DNA from: Planococcus sp. ISL-109
GTDB taxonomy: Bacteria; Bacillota; Bacilli; Bacillales_A; Planococcaceae
DNA: 64,000 nucleotides
NCBI RefSeq assembly: GCF_018613655.1
Contig: NZ_JAGGPW010000004.1
Coordinates: 524,627-588,626 of the forward strand
Direction of reading: 5' to 3'
The translations under genes were made by a program, and so were the position numbers. Each line of letters begins with the position of its first letter. Within the stretch, counting starts at the first letter, position 1. The notes under the pieces are model-generated. The model saw only the letters and a list, made by a program, of their open reading frames with translations. It was not told the DNA's origin and did not search any database. Of the stretch, positions 25,808 to 34,232 are shown in pieces.

Positions 25808-26998
25808 TTGTTGACATTAGCAAATCGTGTAAAGACATTAACGCCATCGACAACATTGGCGATTACGGCAAAAGCCAATGAATTAAAAGCACAAGGCGTC
25901 GATGTGATCGGCCTTGGCGCAGGCGAGCCGGATTATAATACACCGCAAAACATTCTGGACGCAGCAAACCGCTCCATGCAAGAAGGCAAGACGAAATATA
26001 CGCCAGCTGGTGGTTTGCCAGAGTTGAAAAAGGCGATACAAGATAAACTCGAGCGAGACCAGGGGCTTTCCTATGACCAAAAGGAAATCATGGTCGGCAT
26101 AGGGGCAAAACATGTACTTTATACACTGTTCCAAGTATTGTTGAATGAAGGCGACGAAGTCATCATTCCAATTCCTTATTGGGTCAGCTATCCTGAACAA
26201 GTGAAATTGGCTGGAGGCGTACCGGTATATATTGAAGCGACTGCCAACCAATCGTATAAAATCACGCCGCAGCAATTGCAGGAAGCGATTACGGACCGGA
26301 CAAAAGCGGTGATCATCAACTCGCCGAGTAATCCGACCGGCATGATCTACTCGAAAGAAGAACTGCAGGCACTCGCGGAAGTTTGCCGCGAGGCGGATAT
26401 TTTGATCGTTTCCGATGAAATTTATGAGAAATTGATCTACGGCAAGGTGACCCATACGTCGGTTGCTGAATTGTCTGATGATGCCAAGAAACGCACAGTC
26501 CTCATTAACGGCGTTTCAAAATCCCATTCGATGACCGGCTGGCGGATCGGCTATGCTGCTGGCGATAAAGAATTGATCAAAGCGATGACCGACCTTGCGA
26601 GCCATTCGACGTCGAACCCGGCGACCACGTCGCAGTACGCGGCGATCGAAGCTTATAATGGCCCTCAAGATGCAGTAGAGGAAATGCGCCAGGCATTCGA
26701 AAGCCGTCTGGAAGCCATTTTTCCGAAACTTGCAGCGATACCAGGATTCACCGTACTGCATCCGCAAGGCGCATTTTATTTGCTGCCGGATGTCTCAGAA
26801 GCAGTAGCAAAAACCGGTTTTTCTTCAGTCGATGATTTCGCGAAAGCTTTGTTGGAAGAAGCGAACGTTGCAGTGATTCCAGGATCCGGGTTCGGTGCGC
26901 ACTCGACAATCCGTTTGTCTTATGCGACATCACTTGAAGTACTGGAACAAGCGGTCGAACGGATCAGTGAATTTGTTCAAAAACATTGGCAAGAATAA
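25808..26998 (+). CDS. aspB: Aspartate aminotransferase (class I)
   Basis: A PLP-dependent transaminase interconverting aspartate/2-oxoglutarate and oxaloacetate/glutamate. The 396-residue protein starts at TTG 25808 with AAAGGG (25793-25798) 9 bases upstream, which yields the family N terminus (L)[18 protein letters not shown]. Conserved features are [28 protein letters not shown], and the PLP lysine in [15 protein letters not shown]. An upstream in-frame ATG at 25766 lies inside ypmB and has no ribosome binding site. Linked to asnS as in B. subtilis. Confidence 0.95.
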   Translation: MLTLANRVKTLTPSTTLAITAKANELKAQGVDVIGLGAGEPDYNTPQNILDAANRSMQEGKTKYTPAGGLPELKKAIQDKLERDQGLSYDQKEIMVGIGAKHVLYTLFQVLLNEGDEVIIPIPYWVSYPEQVKLAGGVPVYIEATANQSYKITPQQLQEAITDRTKAVIINSPSNPTGMIYSKEELQALAEVCREADILIVSDEIYEKLIYGKVTHTSVAELSDDAKKRTVLINGVSKSHSMTGWRIGYAAGDKELIKAMTDLASHSTSNPATTSQYAAIEAYNGPQDAVEEMRQAFESRLEAIFPKLAAIPGFTVLHPQGAFYLLPDVSEAVAKTGFSSVDDFAKALLEEANVAVIPGSGFGAHSTIRLSYATSLEVLEQAVERISEFVQKHWQE

Positions 26999-27027
26999 GC
27001 ACTATATATTTGGAGGCTATTTTACAG

Positions 27028-28323
27028 ATGAAAAAAATCACTATTGCCGAGATGGCAAAGTATAATGGACAAACAATCAAACTCGGCGCTTGGGTCGCCA
27101 ATAAACGCTCCAGCGGCAAAATCGCCTTTCTTCAATTGCGCGATGGCTCTGGATTCGTGCAAGGCATCGTTGTAAAAGCAGAAGCGGGCGAAGAGATTTT
27201 CGCAAAAGCGAAAGCCTTGACGCAAGAGACCTCTCTATATGTGATAGGCGAAGTAAAAGAAGACGAGCGTTCGGCGTTCGGTTATGAACTCGCAATCTCA
27301 GATATTGAAGTGATTCACGAAGCGAAAGATTTCCCAATCACGCCGAAAGAACACGGCACTGAGTTTTTGATGGACAACCGCCACCTATGGCTGCGTTCAA
27401 GAAAACAGCATGCCATCATGAAGATCCGCAATGAAATCATTCGTGCGACTTACGAATTCTTCAACGACAACGGATTCGTCAAAGTGGACCCGCCGATTTT
27501 GACGGGCTCTTCTCCGGAGGGCACGTCGGAGCTATTTGCGACCAAATACTTTGACGAAGATGCTTATTTATCGCAATCTGGCCAACTGTACATGGAAGCG
27601 GCTGCGATGGCACTTGGGAAAGTGTTCTCATTCGGCCCGACATTCCGTGCCGAGAAATCGAAAACACGCCGCCACTTGATCGAGTTTTGGATGATCGAGC
27701 CGGAAATGGCGTTCGTAGAACACGCTGAGAGCTTGGAAGTCCAAGAGCAGTTTGTAGCGCACATTGTGCAATCGGTATTGAAAAATTGCCAGATTGAACT
27801 TGAGCGTCTTGAGCGCGACACGACCAAACTTGAAAAAATCAAAGCGCCGTTCCCGCGCGTCACTTATGACGATGCGATCAAATGGCTGAACGACAATGGC
27901 TTTAAAGACATCAAATGGGGCGAAGATTTCGGTGCTCCGCACGAAACGGCATTAGCCGAGAGCTACGACATGCCGATCTTCATCACTCATTATCCGATCG
28001 GGATCAAGCCGTTCTATATGCAGCCGCATCCAGAGCGTGATGACGTCGTATTGTGTGCAGACATGATCGCACCGGAAGGATACGGCGAAATCATCGGTGG
28101 ATCTGAACGGATCCACGATTACGAATTGATGAAGCAGCGTATAAAAGAGCATAATTTAGATGAAGCTGCTTACGAATGGTATCTGGACCTGAGCAAATAC
28201 GGAGCAGTGCCGCATTCCGGTTTCGGCCTTGGACTCGAGCGGACAGTGGCTTGGATCAGCGGCGCTGAACATGTGCGCGAATCGATTCCATTCCCACGTT
28301 TGTTGAACCGTCTTTATCCATAA
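27028..28323 (+). CDS. asnS: Asparaginyl-tRNA synthetase
   Basis: Class IIb synthetase charging tRNA-Asn. The 431-residue protein has an N-terminal OB-fold anticodon domain (residues ~15-105), class II motif 2 ([22 protein letters not shown]) and motif 3 ([12 protein letters not shown]). ATG 27028 follows TGGAGG (27011-27016); the frame opens earlier at 26986 inside aspB. There is no T-box leader in the 29-base aspB-asnS gap, so the pair is probably cotranscribed. Confidence 0.97.
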   Translation: MKKITIAEMAKYNGQTIKLGAWVANKRSSGKIAFLQLRDGSGFVQGIVVKAEAGEEIFAKAKALTQETSLYVIGEVKEDERSAFGYELAISDIEVIHEAKDFPITPKEHGTEFLMDNRHLWLRSRKQHAIMKIRNEIIRATYEFFNDNGFVKVDPPILTGSSPEGTSELFATKYFDEDAYLSQSGQLYMEAAAMALGKVFSFGPTFRAEKSKTRRHLIEFWMIEPEMAFVEHAESLEVQEQFVAHIVQSVLKNCQIELERLERDTTKLEKIKAPFPRVTYDDAIKWLNDNGFKDIKWGEDFGAPHETALAESYDMPIFITHYPIGIKPFYMQPHPERDDVVLCADMIAPEGYGEIIGGSERIHDYELMKQRIKEHNLDEAAYEWYLDLSKYGAVPHSGFGLGLERTVAWISGAEHVRESIPFPRLLNRLYP

Positions 28324-28370
28324 GGAACTAGTTAATTGAAAAAATCCTCACTTGAAGATATAAAGCAAAA

Positions 28371-28404
28371 CTGCTGCGCTTTCCCGCGGGAGTCTCCGCA
28401 GCTT
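28371..28404. repeat. GC-rich palindromic intergenic element
   Basis: A 10-base palindrome TCCCGCGGGA (28382-28391) flanked by CTGCG (28374-28378) and CGCAG (28397-28401) that form an outer stem, embedded in an AT-rich asnS-dnaD gap (28324-28465). It lacks a T run, so it is not a standard terminator. Similar 'CCCGCGGGAGTCTCCGCAG' words are dispersed in Bacillales genomes to my recollection; copy number here is unknown. Confidence 0.5.
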
Positions 28405-28465
28405 TCCGAATTATCTTGATAGTTTTAGACAACTAGAAATTTGCATACAGAAAGGTGGTTGGGAT

Positions 28466-29167
28466 ATGAAACAATCTGATCGATTGCAGCAGTGGATTGA
28501 GCAGGGGAATGTTACCATTTCCCAGCTTTTTTTTCAGTTTTACCGGCGCTTGAAGATCAGCGATGAAGAAGCGGCTTTGCTTTTGCAAATCCAATCTTTC
28601 CAGCAGGCAGGGAACGTTTTTCCGACGCCTGAAGAAATCGCGTCGCGCATGTCCGCCACACACGACGGCGTGACAACGATGATGCAGAAGTTGATGCAGC
28701 AAGGCTACCTGTCGATCCGCCAGGAAACGGTGGAGGGCATGCTGACGGAAACGATTTCTTTGCAGCCCTTATGGGAAAAGTTGGTGGAATGTTTAGAGCT
28801 GAAAGCGCAAACTGAAAAAGAGCATACACAAAAAGAGCAGGAAGGCGAGATATTCCAGCTATTTGAACAGGAATTCGGGCGCTTTTTGTCGCCGATGGAA
28901 ATTGAGACGATCTCCATGTGGATGGACCAGGATGGCCATACGCCGGACGTGATCCGCATGGCATTGAAAGAAGCTGTCATTTCACAAAAAATCAGCTTGC
29001 GCTACGTGGACCGGATTTTGTTCGAGTGGAAGAAAAAGAACATCCGGACGTCCAGCCAAGTATCCCGGCACGCGAGTTCGTTCCGCGAAAAAAACATCCG
29101 CATTCAGCCACAGGAAAGCACCGCCAAAAAAGTGCAATTCTATAACTGGCTGGAAGAGCGGAATTAG
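28466..29167 (+). CDS. dnaD: Primosomal protein DnaD
   Basis: DnaD is loaded with DnaB at oriC and at stalled forks to recruit the replicative helicase. The 233-residue protein has an N-terminal winged-helix oligomerisation domain (to ~residue 110), a charged linker rich in Glu/Lys, and the C-terminal DnaD domain (~128-200) with the ALKEAV...SLRYVDRIL-type conserved helix. AAAGGTGG precedes ATG 28466. Neighbours nth and ypoC follow in the usual order. Confidence 0.94.
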   Translation: MKQSDRLQQWIEQGNVTISQLFFQFYRRLKISDEEAALLLQIQSFQQAGNVFPTPEEIASRMSATHDGVTTMMQKLMQQGYLSIRQETVEGMLTETISLQPLWEKLVECLELKAQTEKEHTQKEQEGEIFQLFEQEFGRFLSPMEIETISMWMDQDGHTPDVIRMALKEAVISQKISLRYVDRILFEWKKKNIRTSSQVSRHASSFREKNIRIQPQESTAKKVQFYNWLEERN

Positions 29168-29181
29168 CAGGTGACACGATG

Positions 29182-29859
29182 ATGACGAAAAAAGAATGGT
29201 TGGCTTGTTTGGAAGAAATGGATCATATGTTTCCGGATGCCCATTGTGAACTCGTTCACCGGAATCCGTTTGATCTGGTTATTGCGGTGTTATTATCTGC
29301 ACAATGCACCGATAAATTGGTCAACAAAGTAACAGCTGATCTTTTCCAGAAATACCATACACCTGAAGATTACATTTCCGTGCCATTAGAAGAATTAGAG
29401 CAAGACATCCGCTCGATCGGTTTGTTCCGTAATAAAGCGAAAAATATCCAGGCACTTAGCCGGATGATGATTGAGCAGTTTAATGGCCAAGTACCGGAAG
29501 ATCGGGATACCCTGATGACGTTCCCAGGGGTTGGCAGAAAGACCGCCAACGTCGTCGTTTCCGTCGCTTTCAACAAACCGGCTTTGGCGGTCGATACACA
29601 TGTGGAGCGGGTCTCGAAACGGCTCGGTTTATGCCGCTGGAAAGATTCGCCCTTGCAAGTGGAAGAAACGATCATGAAAAAAACACCGGCAGAAAATTGG
29701 TCGAAAACGCATCATCAAATCATTTTCTTCGGACGCTATCATTGCAAAGCGCAAAATCCAGGATGTCACGTCTGTCCGTTGTTCGATCGCTGCCGTGAAG
29801 GAAAAAAGCGGGATAAAAAAGGGCTTGTAAAGCATGAACTTGTCACAGAAATCAATTGA
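29182..29859 (+). CDS. nth: Endonuclease III (DNA glycosylase/AP lyase)
   Basis: Nth removes oxidised pyrimidines and nicks the abasic site. The 225-residue enzyme has the helix-hairpin-helix FPGVGRKTANVV with the catalytic Lys in SAQCTDKLVN...-to-VGRKTA region, the catalytic Asp in AVDTHVERVSKRLG, and a C-terminal 4Fe-4S cluster C-x6-C-x2-C-x5-C (CKAQNPGCHVCPLFDRC). AGGTGA (29169-29174) lies 7 bases before ATG 29182; ATG 29179 is possible. Overlaps ypoC by 26 bases. Confidence 0.96.
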   Translation: MTKKEWLACLEEMDHMFPDAHCELVHRNPFDLVIAVLLSAQCTDKLVNKVTADLFQKYHTPEDYISVPLEELEQDIRSIGLFRNKAKNIQALSRMMIEQFNGQVPEDRDTLMTFPGVGRKTANVVVSVAFNKPALAVDTHVERVSKRLGLCRWKDSPLQVEETIMKKTPAENWSKTHHQIIFFGRYHCKAQNPGCHVCPLFDRCREGKKRDKKGLVKHELVTEIN

Positions 29860-30175
29860 CGAAATGGTTTCGCCGTTTTACGAATCGTGGCAGGAGCTGT
29901 CCCAAGATATTCAGAATTGCTTTGAACGAGAGCCGACAACTTGCCGCCAGTTAATATCAAAAGGCTGCGAATTATACGTGGAATTAAAGCACACACTTGT
30001 TATTCTTTTCGGCGAATCCTCACCGTCGCCGTTGAATGAGCAAGAGAGGCTGTCTTTTGTCCAAAATTCAAAAAGCGATCACGCAGCATACCGCCAGCTT
30101 GAGCAATTATTCCGTGAGCTGAAGAAGAAAATCGCCCGCCAAAAGATCGGGTATCCAGTCGAGCATCAAGAGTGA
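29834..30175 (+). CDS. ypoC: YpoC family protein
   Basis: A 113-residue, probably helical cytosolic protein matching YpoC, found between nth and ponA in Bacillales. Its 5' end overlaps nth by 26 bases in another frame, indicating coupled translation. No known motif; function unknown. A strong terminator follows at 30213, closing the dnaD-nth-ypoC unit. Confidence 0.82.
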   Translation: MNLSQKSIDEMVSPFYESWQELSQDIQNCFEREPTTCRQLISKGCELYVELKHTLVILFGESSPSPLNEQERLSFVQNSKSDHAAYRQLEQLFRELKKKIARQKIGYPVEHQE

Positions 30176-30212
30176 AAATTGCATATCAATGTCGTTTCTC
30201 ATCACTAGCATG

Positions 30213-30247
30213 AAACCGAACGGAGAACGCTTTCCGTTCGGTTTTTT
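30213..30247 (+). terminator. Terminator after ypoC
   Basis: CCGAACGGA (30216-30224) and TCCGTTCGG (30233-30241) followed by TTTTTT. Confidence 0.93.
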
Positions 30248-30249
30248 AG

Positions 30250-30292
30250 TCGAAAAGAACCCGCTCACCTTTTAGGTGAGCGGGTTCTTTGT
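30250..30292 (-). terminator. Terminator of the recU-ponA operon
   Basis: A 17-bp perfect stem (30254-30270 with 30274-30290) and three-base loop; reading the minus strand it ends in a T run, 16 bases after the ponA stop. It may also act as a backstop on the plus strand. Confidence 0.92.
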
Positions 30293-30307
30293 TATGGCCA
30301 TAGCGTA

Positions 30308-33040
30308 TTATTCTGCAGCATCTTCTTCTTCACGGTTGGACTCGTTACCGCTATTATCTTCAGCGTCATCATTGTCGCCGTTGCTATTACCGTTGCCGTT
30401 ATTACCGTTACCACCGTTACCGTTGTTGCTGGATGAAGAGCTACTGCTTGAACTTTCTTCTTCGTCAGCGGCTGCGTCATCTTCGGAATCCGGCTCTTCT
30501 GGCTGTTCTGGTGTATCTACGGGCTCATCCGGTGTTTCAACCGGCTCTTCTTCAGTCGGTTCTTCTTCGGTTGGTTCTTCAGCCGGTTCTTCTTCTACAG
30601 GCTCTTCTTCAACCGGTTCCTCTTCAACCGGTTCTTCTTCTACAGGTTCCTCTTCGACCGGTTCTTCCTCGGGTTCTTCTTCCTCTGGAGGGGCAATTTC
30701 AATGGTCGTAGAAGCAGGTTCACTGCGTCTGCCATTTTGGATGGCGACGACACGGAACGTATAAGGGACGCCTTGTTCAAGGCCATTATAAGAATAATTG
30801 GTATCACTGGTCGTCGTCAAGACTTCGCCATTGACCGACACTTCAAATGAAATGCCGTCGGCGTCGCCATAGCTCCAGCTTAGGTTTGCTGTATTGCCGC
30901 TGACGTCCGCTCTCAATCCAGAAGGTCTGTCAGGGTCTGCCACAAATCGCTCTGATACTGTACTGGGCTCTGACCCCCGGGCAAACAATTCTTCACTGCG
31001 CATGCTCCAAGGGGTGAACGGGCTTGCTAAGCGCAAAGGCTCTGTGCCGACTTCAATTACTTCTTCAGTGACCGAATCCGGCTGTTGGAAGCTTGCCGTT
31101 TCCGGTGATGAAATTTGGCTCATCACCTGCTTGAATAGGCGCTGTGCGAGCAATCGTTCATTTGAAGCTGTATCGATCGGTGTACTAACTGATGGATAAC
31201 CGCTCCAAACAGAAATCGAGTAGTCGGTCGTGTAACCGGCGAACCAAACATCCCGTGCAGAACTGGCATCCAAGCCGTATTTTCTCAGGTCATCTTCAGC
31301 ATAGTTGGACGTACCGGTTTTACCGGCCATATCAAGTCCATTAATGGCTGCTTCTTTGCCTGTCGCGCCATCAACGCTAAGATCGACGGCATCGCGCAAC
31401 ATATCTGTGACCATATACGCTGTACTGTCTTTCATAGCGTTTACCGGTTCAGGGGAGACGACCGCTTCGGTCGTACCGTCACGGAACACAATTTTTTTGA
31501 TGGTGTGCGGTTCAGTAAAGACACCGTTGTTGCCGAAAGCTGCGAAAGCGCCAGCCATGTCGACCGTGGAGATTTGTTTTTCAGGTGTGCCAAGTGCAGC
31601 GGATTCATAAATGCCGCCGAAATCCAAACCGAGTTTCTGTGTAAAGTCAGCGGCATTATCCGATCCGACTTCACCAAGTGCTTTAACCGCTGGAATGTTG
31701 CGTGAGCGGTATAAGGCTTCACGTAATGTCATCGGTCCTAGGAACTGGCCATCGACATTGCGGATTTCCTGGCCGCTGCTATAGGAGTATTCTTCATCGA
31801 CCAGCGTTTGGCCCGTAGACCAACCCAAATGTTCGATTGCTGGCCCGTAACTGACGAGTGGTTTGATCGTCGAACCGATTACCCGGTCAGTGGAGGTTGC
31901 AAAGTTTCTGCGCACATCGCCTTCGTATTTGCGGGCGGCACCGACTGCACTGATTGCGCCTGTTTTAGTGTCTACAACTGTCATTGCAGATTCGACTTCC
32001 TCGTCGAAAAATAAATCAGATGCCATCGTTTCATTGACACGTTCTTGTACATAAGGTTCAAGTGTTGTGTAAATCGTTAAGCCTTCATCCAATGAGTAAT
32101 CGCCATCAAGTGTTTCGAGTTCATCGACGACCATTTCCATAAATGCAATGTACTCGGTGTTTTGCTCAGCTGGTCTGCGTTGGTCTTCCGGCAGCAAAGT
32201 AGATTCAACCGGAGTGTTCCATGCTTCTTCTTTTTGCGCAGCATCGATTTTTCCGTGCTGCTCCATCAAATTTAAGACAATATCACGGCGTTCTTCTGCC
32301 GCTTCCGGGTTTTTGAATGGATTAAAGCGGTTCGGGCTTTGGGGCATACCTGCTAGCAGCGCTGCTTCGTGCAGTTCCAATTCTCCAGCGGGCTTGCCGA
32401 AAAATTCTTCAGCAGCCGTTCCAAAGCCGTACGTGTTTCCAGACATTAAAATCTTATTGAAATACATTTCGAAGATTTCTTCTTTGTCGTATTCTCTTTC
32501 CAGCTTGTAAGCCAAATAAGCTTCTTGCGCTTTTCGTTTCAAGGTTTTTTCGTTCGACAAGAATGAGTTTTTGATTACTTGCTGGGTGATGGTGCTGGCC
32601 CCTTGGGAACCGAAACCGCCTGTAATGTTGGCGATGACGGCACCGCCGAGGCGGATGACGTCAATTCCGGAGTGGTCATAAAAGCGATTGTCTTCTGTTG
32701 CTAAAATGGCGTCTTCCAAGACAGAGGGGATGTCTTCATAATTCACATATTCCCGGTTTTGTGCGGTGAAGAAGGGAATTTCGGTTTCCTCGTCATTCGC
32801 TAGAAACACCGGGCTGATCGGATCCCGCAACAGTTCTTCGTCGAGTTCCGGTGCGCCGCTCGCATAAACCGCAAACAGGACGATTCCGAATAGCAGTCCG
32901 GCAGCAATCAATGCGACGATGCCCAGTATTCCTCGCTTGATCCAAGTTTTAGTTCCGGATTTCTTTTTTTTGTTCGAATTTTTCCGTTTCCGTTCAATTG
33001 ATTTTCTGCGTTCTTCACGCGATATTTTCTTTTCACTCAC
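30308..33040 (-). CDS. ponA: Penicillin-binding protein 1A/1B with fibronectin III domain and acidic tail
   Basis: A bifunctional class A PBP that polymerises and cross-links peptidoglycan. The 910 residues run: basic cytosolic N terminus (1-36), transmembrane helix (~37-60), GT51 transglycosylase domain with catalytic Glu116 in ATEDNRFYDHSG, transpeptidase domain with Ser390 in STIK, SRN at 446-448 and KTG at 574-576, a fibronectin III domain (~703-782), and a low-complexity tail of about 125 residues: Pro-Val/Glu repeats, a nine-Ser run, then Asn/Gly-rich and acidic residues. GTG 33040 has GAGGA 7 bases upstream. Follows recU by 27 bases. The tail is far longer and more acidic than needed for catalysis. 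Confidence 0.95.
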   Translation of the reverse strand: MSEKKISREERRKSIERKRKNSNKKKKSGTKTWIKRGILGIVALIAAGLLFGIVLFAVYASGAPELDEELLRDPISPVFLANDEETEIPFFTAQNREYVNYEDIPSVLEDAILATEDNRFYDHSGIDVIRLGGAVIANITGGFGSQGASTITQQVIKNSFLSNEKTLKRKAQEAYLAYKLEREYDKEEIFEMYFNKILMSGNTYGFGTAAEEFFGKPAGELELHEAALLAGMPQSPNRFNPFKNPEAAEERRDIVLNLMEQHGKIDAAQKEEAWNTPVESTLLPEDQRRPAEQNTEYIAFMEMVVDELETLDGDYSLDEGLTIYTTLEPYVQERVNETMASDLFFDEEVESAMTVVDTKTGAISAVGAARKYEGDVRRNFATSTDRVIGSTIKPLVSYGPAIEHLGWSTGQTLVDEEYSYSSGQEIRNVDGQFLGPMTLREALYRSRNIPAVKALGEVGSDNAADFTQKLGLDFGGIYESAALGTPEKQISTVDMAGAFAAFGNNGVFTEPHTIKKIVFRDGTTEAVVSPEPVNAMKDSTAYMVTDMLRDAVDLSVDGATGKEAAINGLDMAGKTGTSNYAEDDLRKYGLDASSARDVWFAGYTTDYSISVWSGYPSVSTPIDTASNERLLAQRLFKQVMSQISSPETASFQQPDSVTEEVIEVGTEPLRLASPFTPWSMRSEELFARGSEPSTVSERFVADPDRPSGLRADVSGNTANLSWSYGDADGISFEVSVNGEVLTTTSDTNYSYNGLEQGVPYTFRVVAIQNGRRSEPASTTIEIAPPEEEEPEEEPVEEEPVEEEPVEEEPVEEEPVEEEPAEEPTEEEPTEEEPVETPDEPVDTPEQPEEPDSEDDAAADEEESSSSSSSSSNNGNGGNGNNGNGNSNGDNDDAEDNSGNESNREEEDAAE

Positions 33041-33067
33041 AAGCGCTTCCTCACTTTCATGTATATG

Positions 33068-33670
33068 CTATTGCTTTAGCTGATCGAGAACGGATAAATA
33101 ATCGATTCTCGGGAAAGCACCGGGCTGTACTTCAATCGAAGATTCTTCAATTTCATCTATTGTCATCGATTTTCTGCCTCCTGCCGCCATTCTTTTCCAA
33201 TACGTTTCCAATGTCTCGAACGGCAAGACGAAATAACGGTCTAAGCTTGAAAATCGGATGATTAAAAAAGCTAAACCGCCGTGTTGGAGAATGTCTGCCA
33301 TATGGTGGACTTGATGTTCATGGATGTTTTTTAATGGAAATGACGTGCGGATTTCCGTTTCTTTCGCTTCAAAATCGATATAGCGACCTTGCCACAAGCC
33401 GTTGTAATCGGTCGTAGAGGGCGCTTGGAAATAAGCTTCCCGGATAACCGCGGCACTTCTGGATGGGTATTCGACACGGACGATTTGAACCGGTACCGGT
33501 TTTTTATGGATAACGGCCAGTCCGCGCTGCAAATAATACGTATTCGTTTCGTTCAATTCGTCTTCCAAAGTTTTCCCGCGATTACTGAACGATACATCCT
33601 TTTTCTTTTGTGGGACGGGTTTGTCCTTTGGGGGAGAAAATTTCCTGCCGTTTGGATAATTGATTGCCAT
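33068..33670 (-). CDS. recU: Holliday junction resolvase RecU
   Basis: RecU cleaves four-way DNA junctions and modulates RecA. The 200-residue protein is full length; catalytic acidic residues are in GRYIDFEAKETE, and the conserved NRGKTLEDELNETN stalk region and C-terminal domain are intact. It is the first gene of the recU-ponA operon, an arrangement conserved across Bacillales that ties segregation/repair to wall synthesis. AGGTGT precedes the ATG by 8 bases. Confidence 0.95.
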   Translation of the reverse strand: MAINYPNGRKFSPPKDKPVPQKKKDVSFSNRGKTLEDELNETNTYYLQRGLAVIHKKPVPVQIVRVEYPSRSAAVIREAYFQAPSTTDYNGLWQGRYIDFEAKETEIRTSFPLKNIHEHQVHHMADILQHGGLAFLIIRFSSLDRYFVLPFETLETYWKRMAAGGRKSMTIDEIEESSIEVQPGAFPRIDYLSVLDQLKQ

Positions 33671-33691
33671 TCGTGATACACCTCGCTTACT

Positions 33692-33720
33692 TTATCATAT
33701 CACACGCAGATAGACGACAA
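33692..33720 (-). promoter_or_regulatory. Probable promoter of recU-ponA
   Basis: On the minus strand TTGTCG and TGATAA are 17 bases apart, about 20 bases before the recU start region; boxes are imperfect. The remainder of the 33671-33860 gap shows no ORF. Confidence 0.4.
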
Positions 33721-33860
33721 ATATTATGAAAGGTTTCCGAACTATATTCCTAATAATAGCGGATTTTGGAGCTATCTCCAACTGAAAAGAATGCCTGTTC
33801 GGCAAACTGCATATTGAGCACAGGATTGTGATAAACTTATGCCTATGGAGGTGGGAATCA

Positions 33861-34232
33861 ATGATGGACCTCAAACAACGATCTACTGCATTATATGATG
33901 AATGTGAATCTTGCCTCAATCGCTTTAAAGAGATGCGGGCGCAAGACGCAGAACCTGATTTTTTTCAAGACGTAAAACCATATGCCGACCACTGGCATCG
34001 TTTGATAGAGGAATGGAAAAACTTGACGCTTGATTATATCCAGCAAGAACGACCGAAATATGTCCATAAATTACAGATCGACAATGCTGCAGAAGGCATG
34101 GGGCAAGTTTTTGTCCAAAGCTTCTATAAAGAAACGAGCAAAAAGCGCTTTGTCCAGACGATACAGGCAGCTCAATATACGATACAGACCTTGCTTACGG
34201 CGATAGATGAAAAGGGCGATGAGAAACAATGA
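33861..34232 (+). CDS. yppE: DUF1798 family protein YppE
   Basis: A 123-residue helical protein of the YppE/DUF1798 family, found next to recU in B. subtilis. Conserved features are the PYADHWHRLIEEW helix and the QNAAEGMGQVFVQSFY-like segment. Function unknown. GGAGGTG (33847-33853) precedes ATG 33861 by 7 bases; the frame opening at 33828 lacks a ribosome binding site. Its stop overlaps the mrfA start by 3 bases, so it may be part of the repair operon. Confidence 0.85.
   Translation: MMDLKQRSTALYDECESCLNRFKEMRAQDAEPDFFQDVKPYADHWHRLIEEWKNLTLDYIQQERPKYVHKLQIDNAAEGMGQVFVQSFYKETSKKRFVQTIQAAQYTIQTLLTAIDEKGDEKQ

Noticed and set aside
26999-27027. T-box leader before asnS
   Set aside because: The aspB-asnS gap is only 29 bases and holds just the ribosome binding site.
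30541-30680. Regular short repeats that could suggest a CRISPR array
   Set aside because: Units are about 15 bases, in frame and without spacers; they encode the PonA tail.
30276-30764. 162-codon Ser-rich plus-strand ORF
   Set aside because: It is the antisense reading of the ponA acidic repeat tail; the Ser/Leu/Gly repeats simply mirror the 15-base units.
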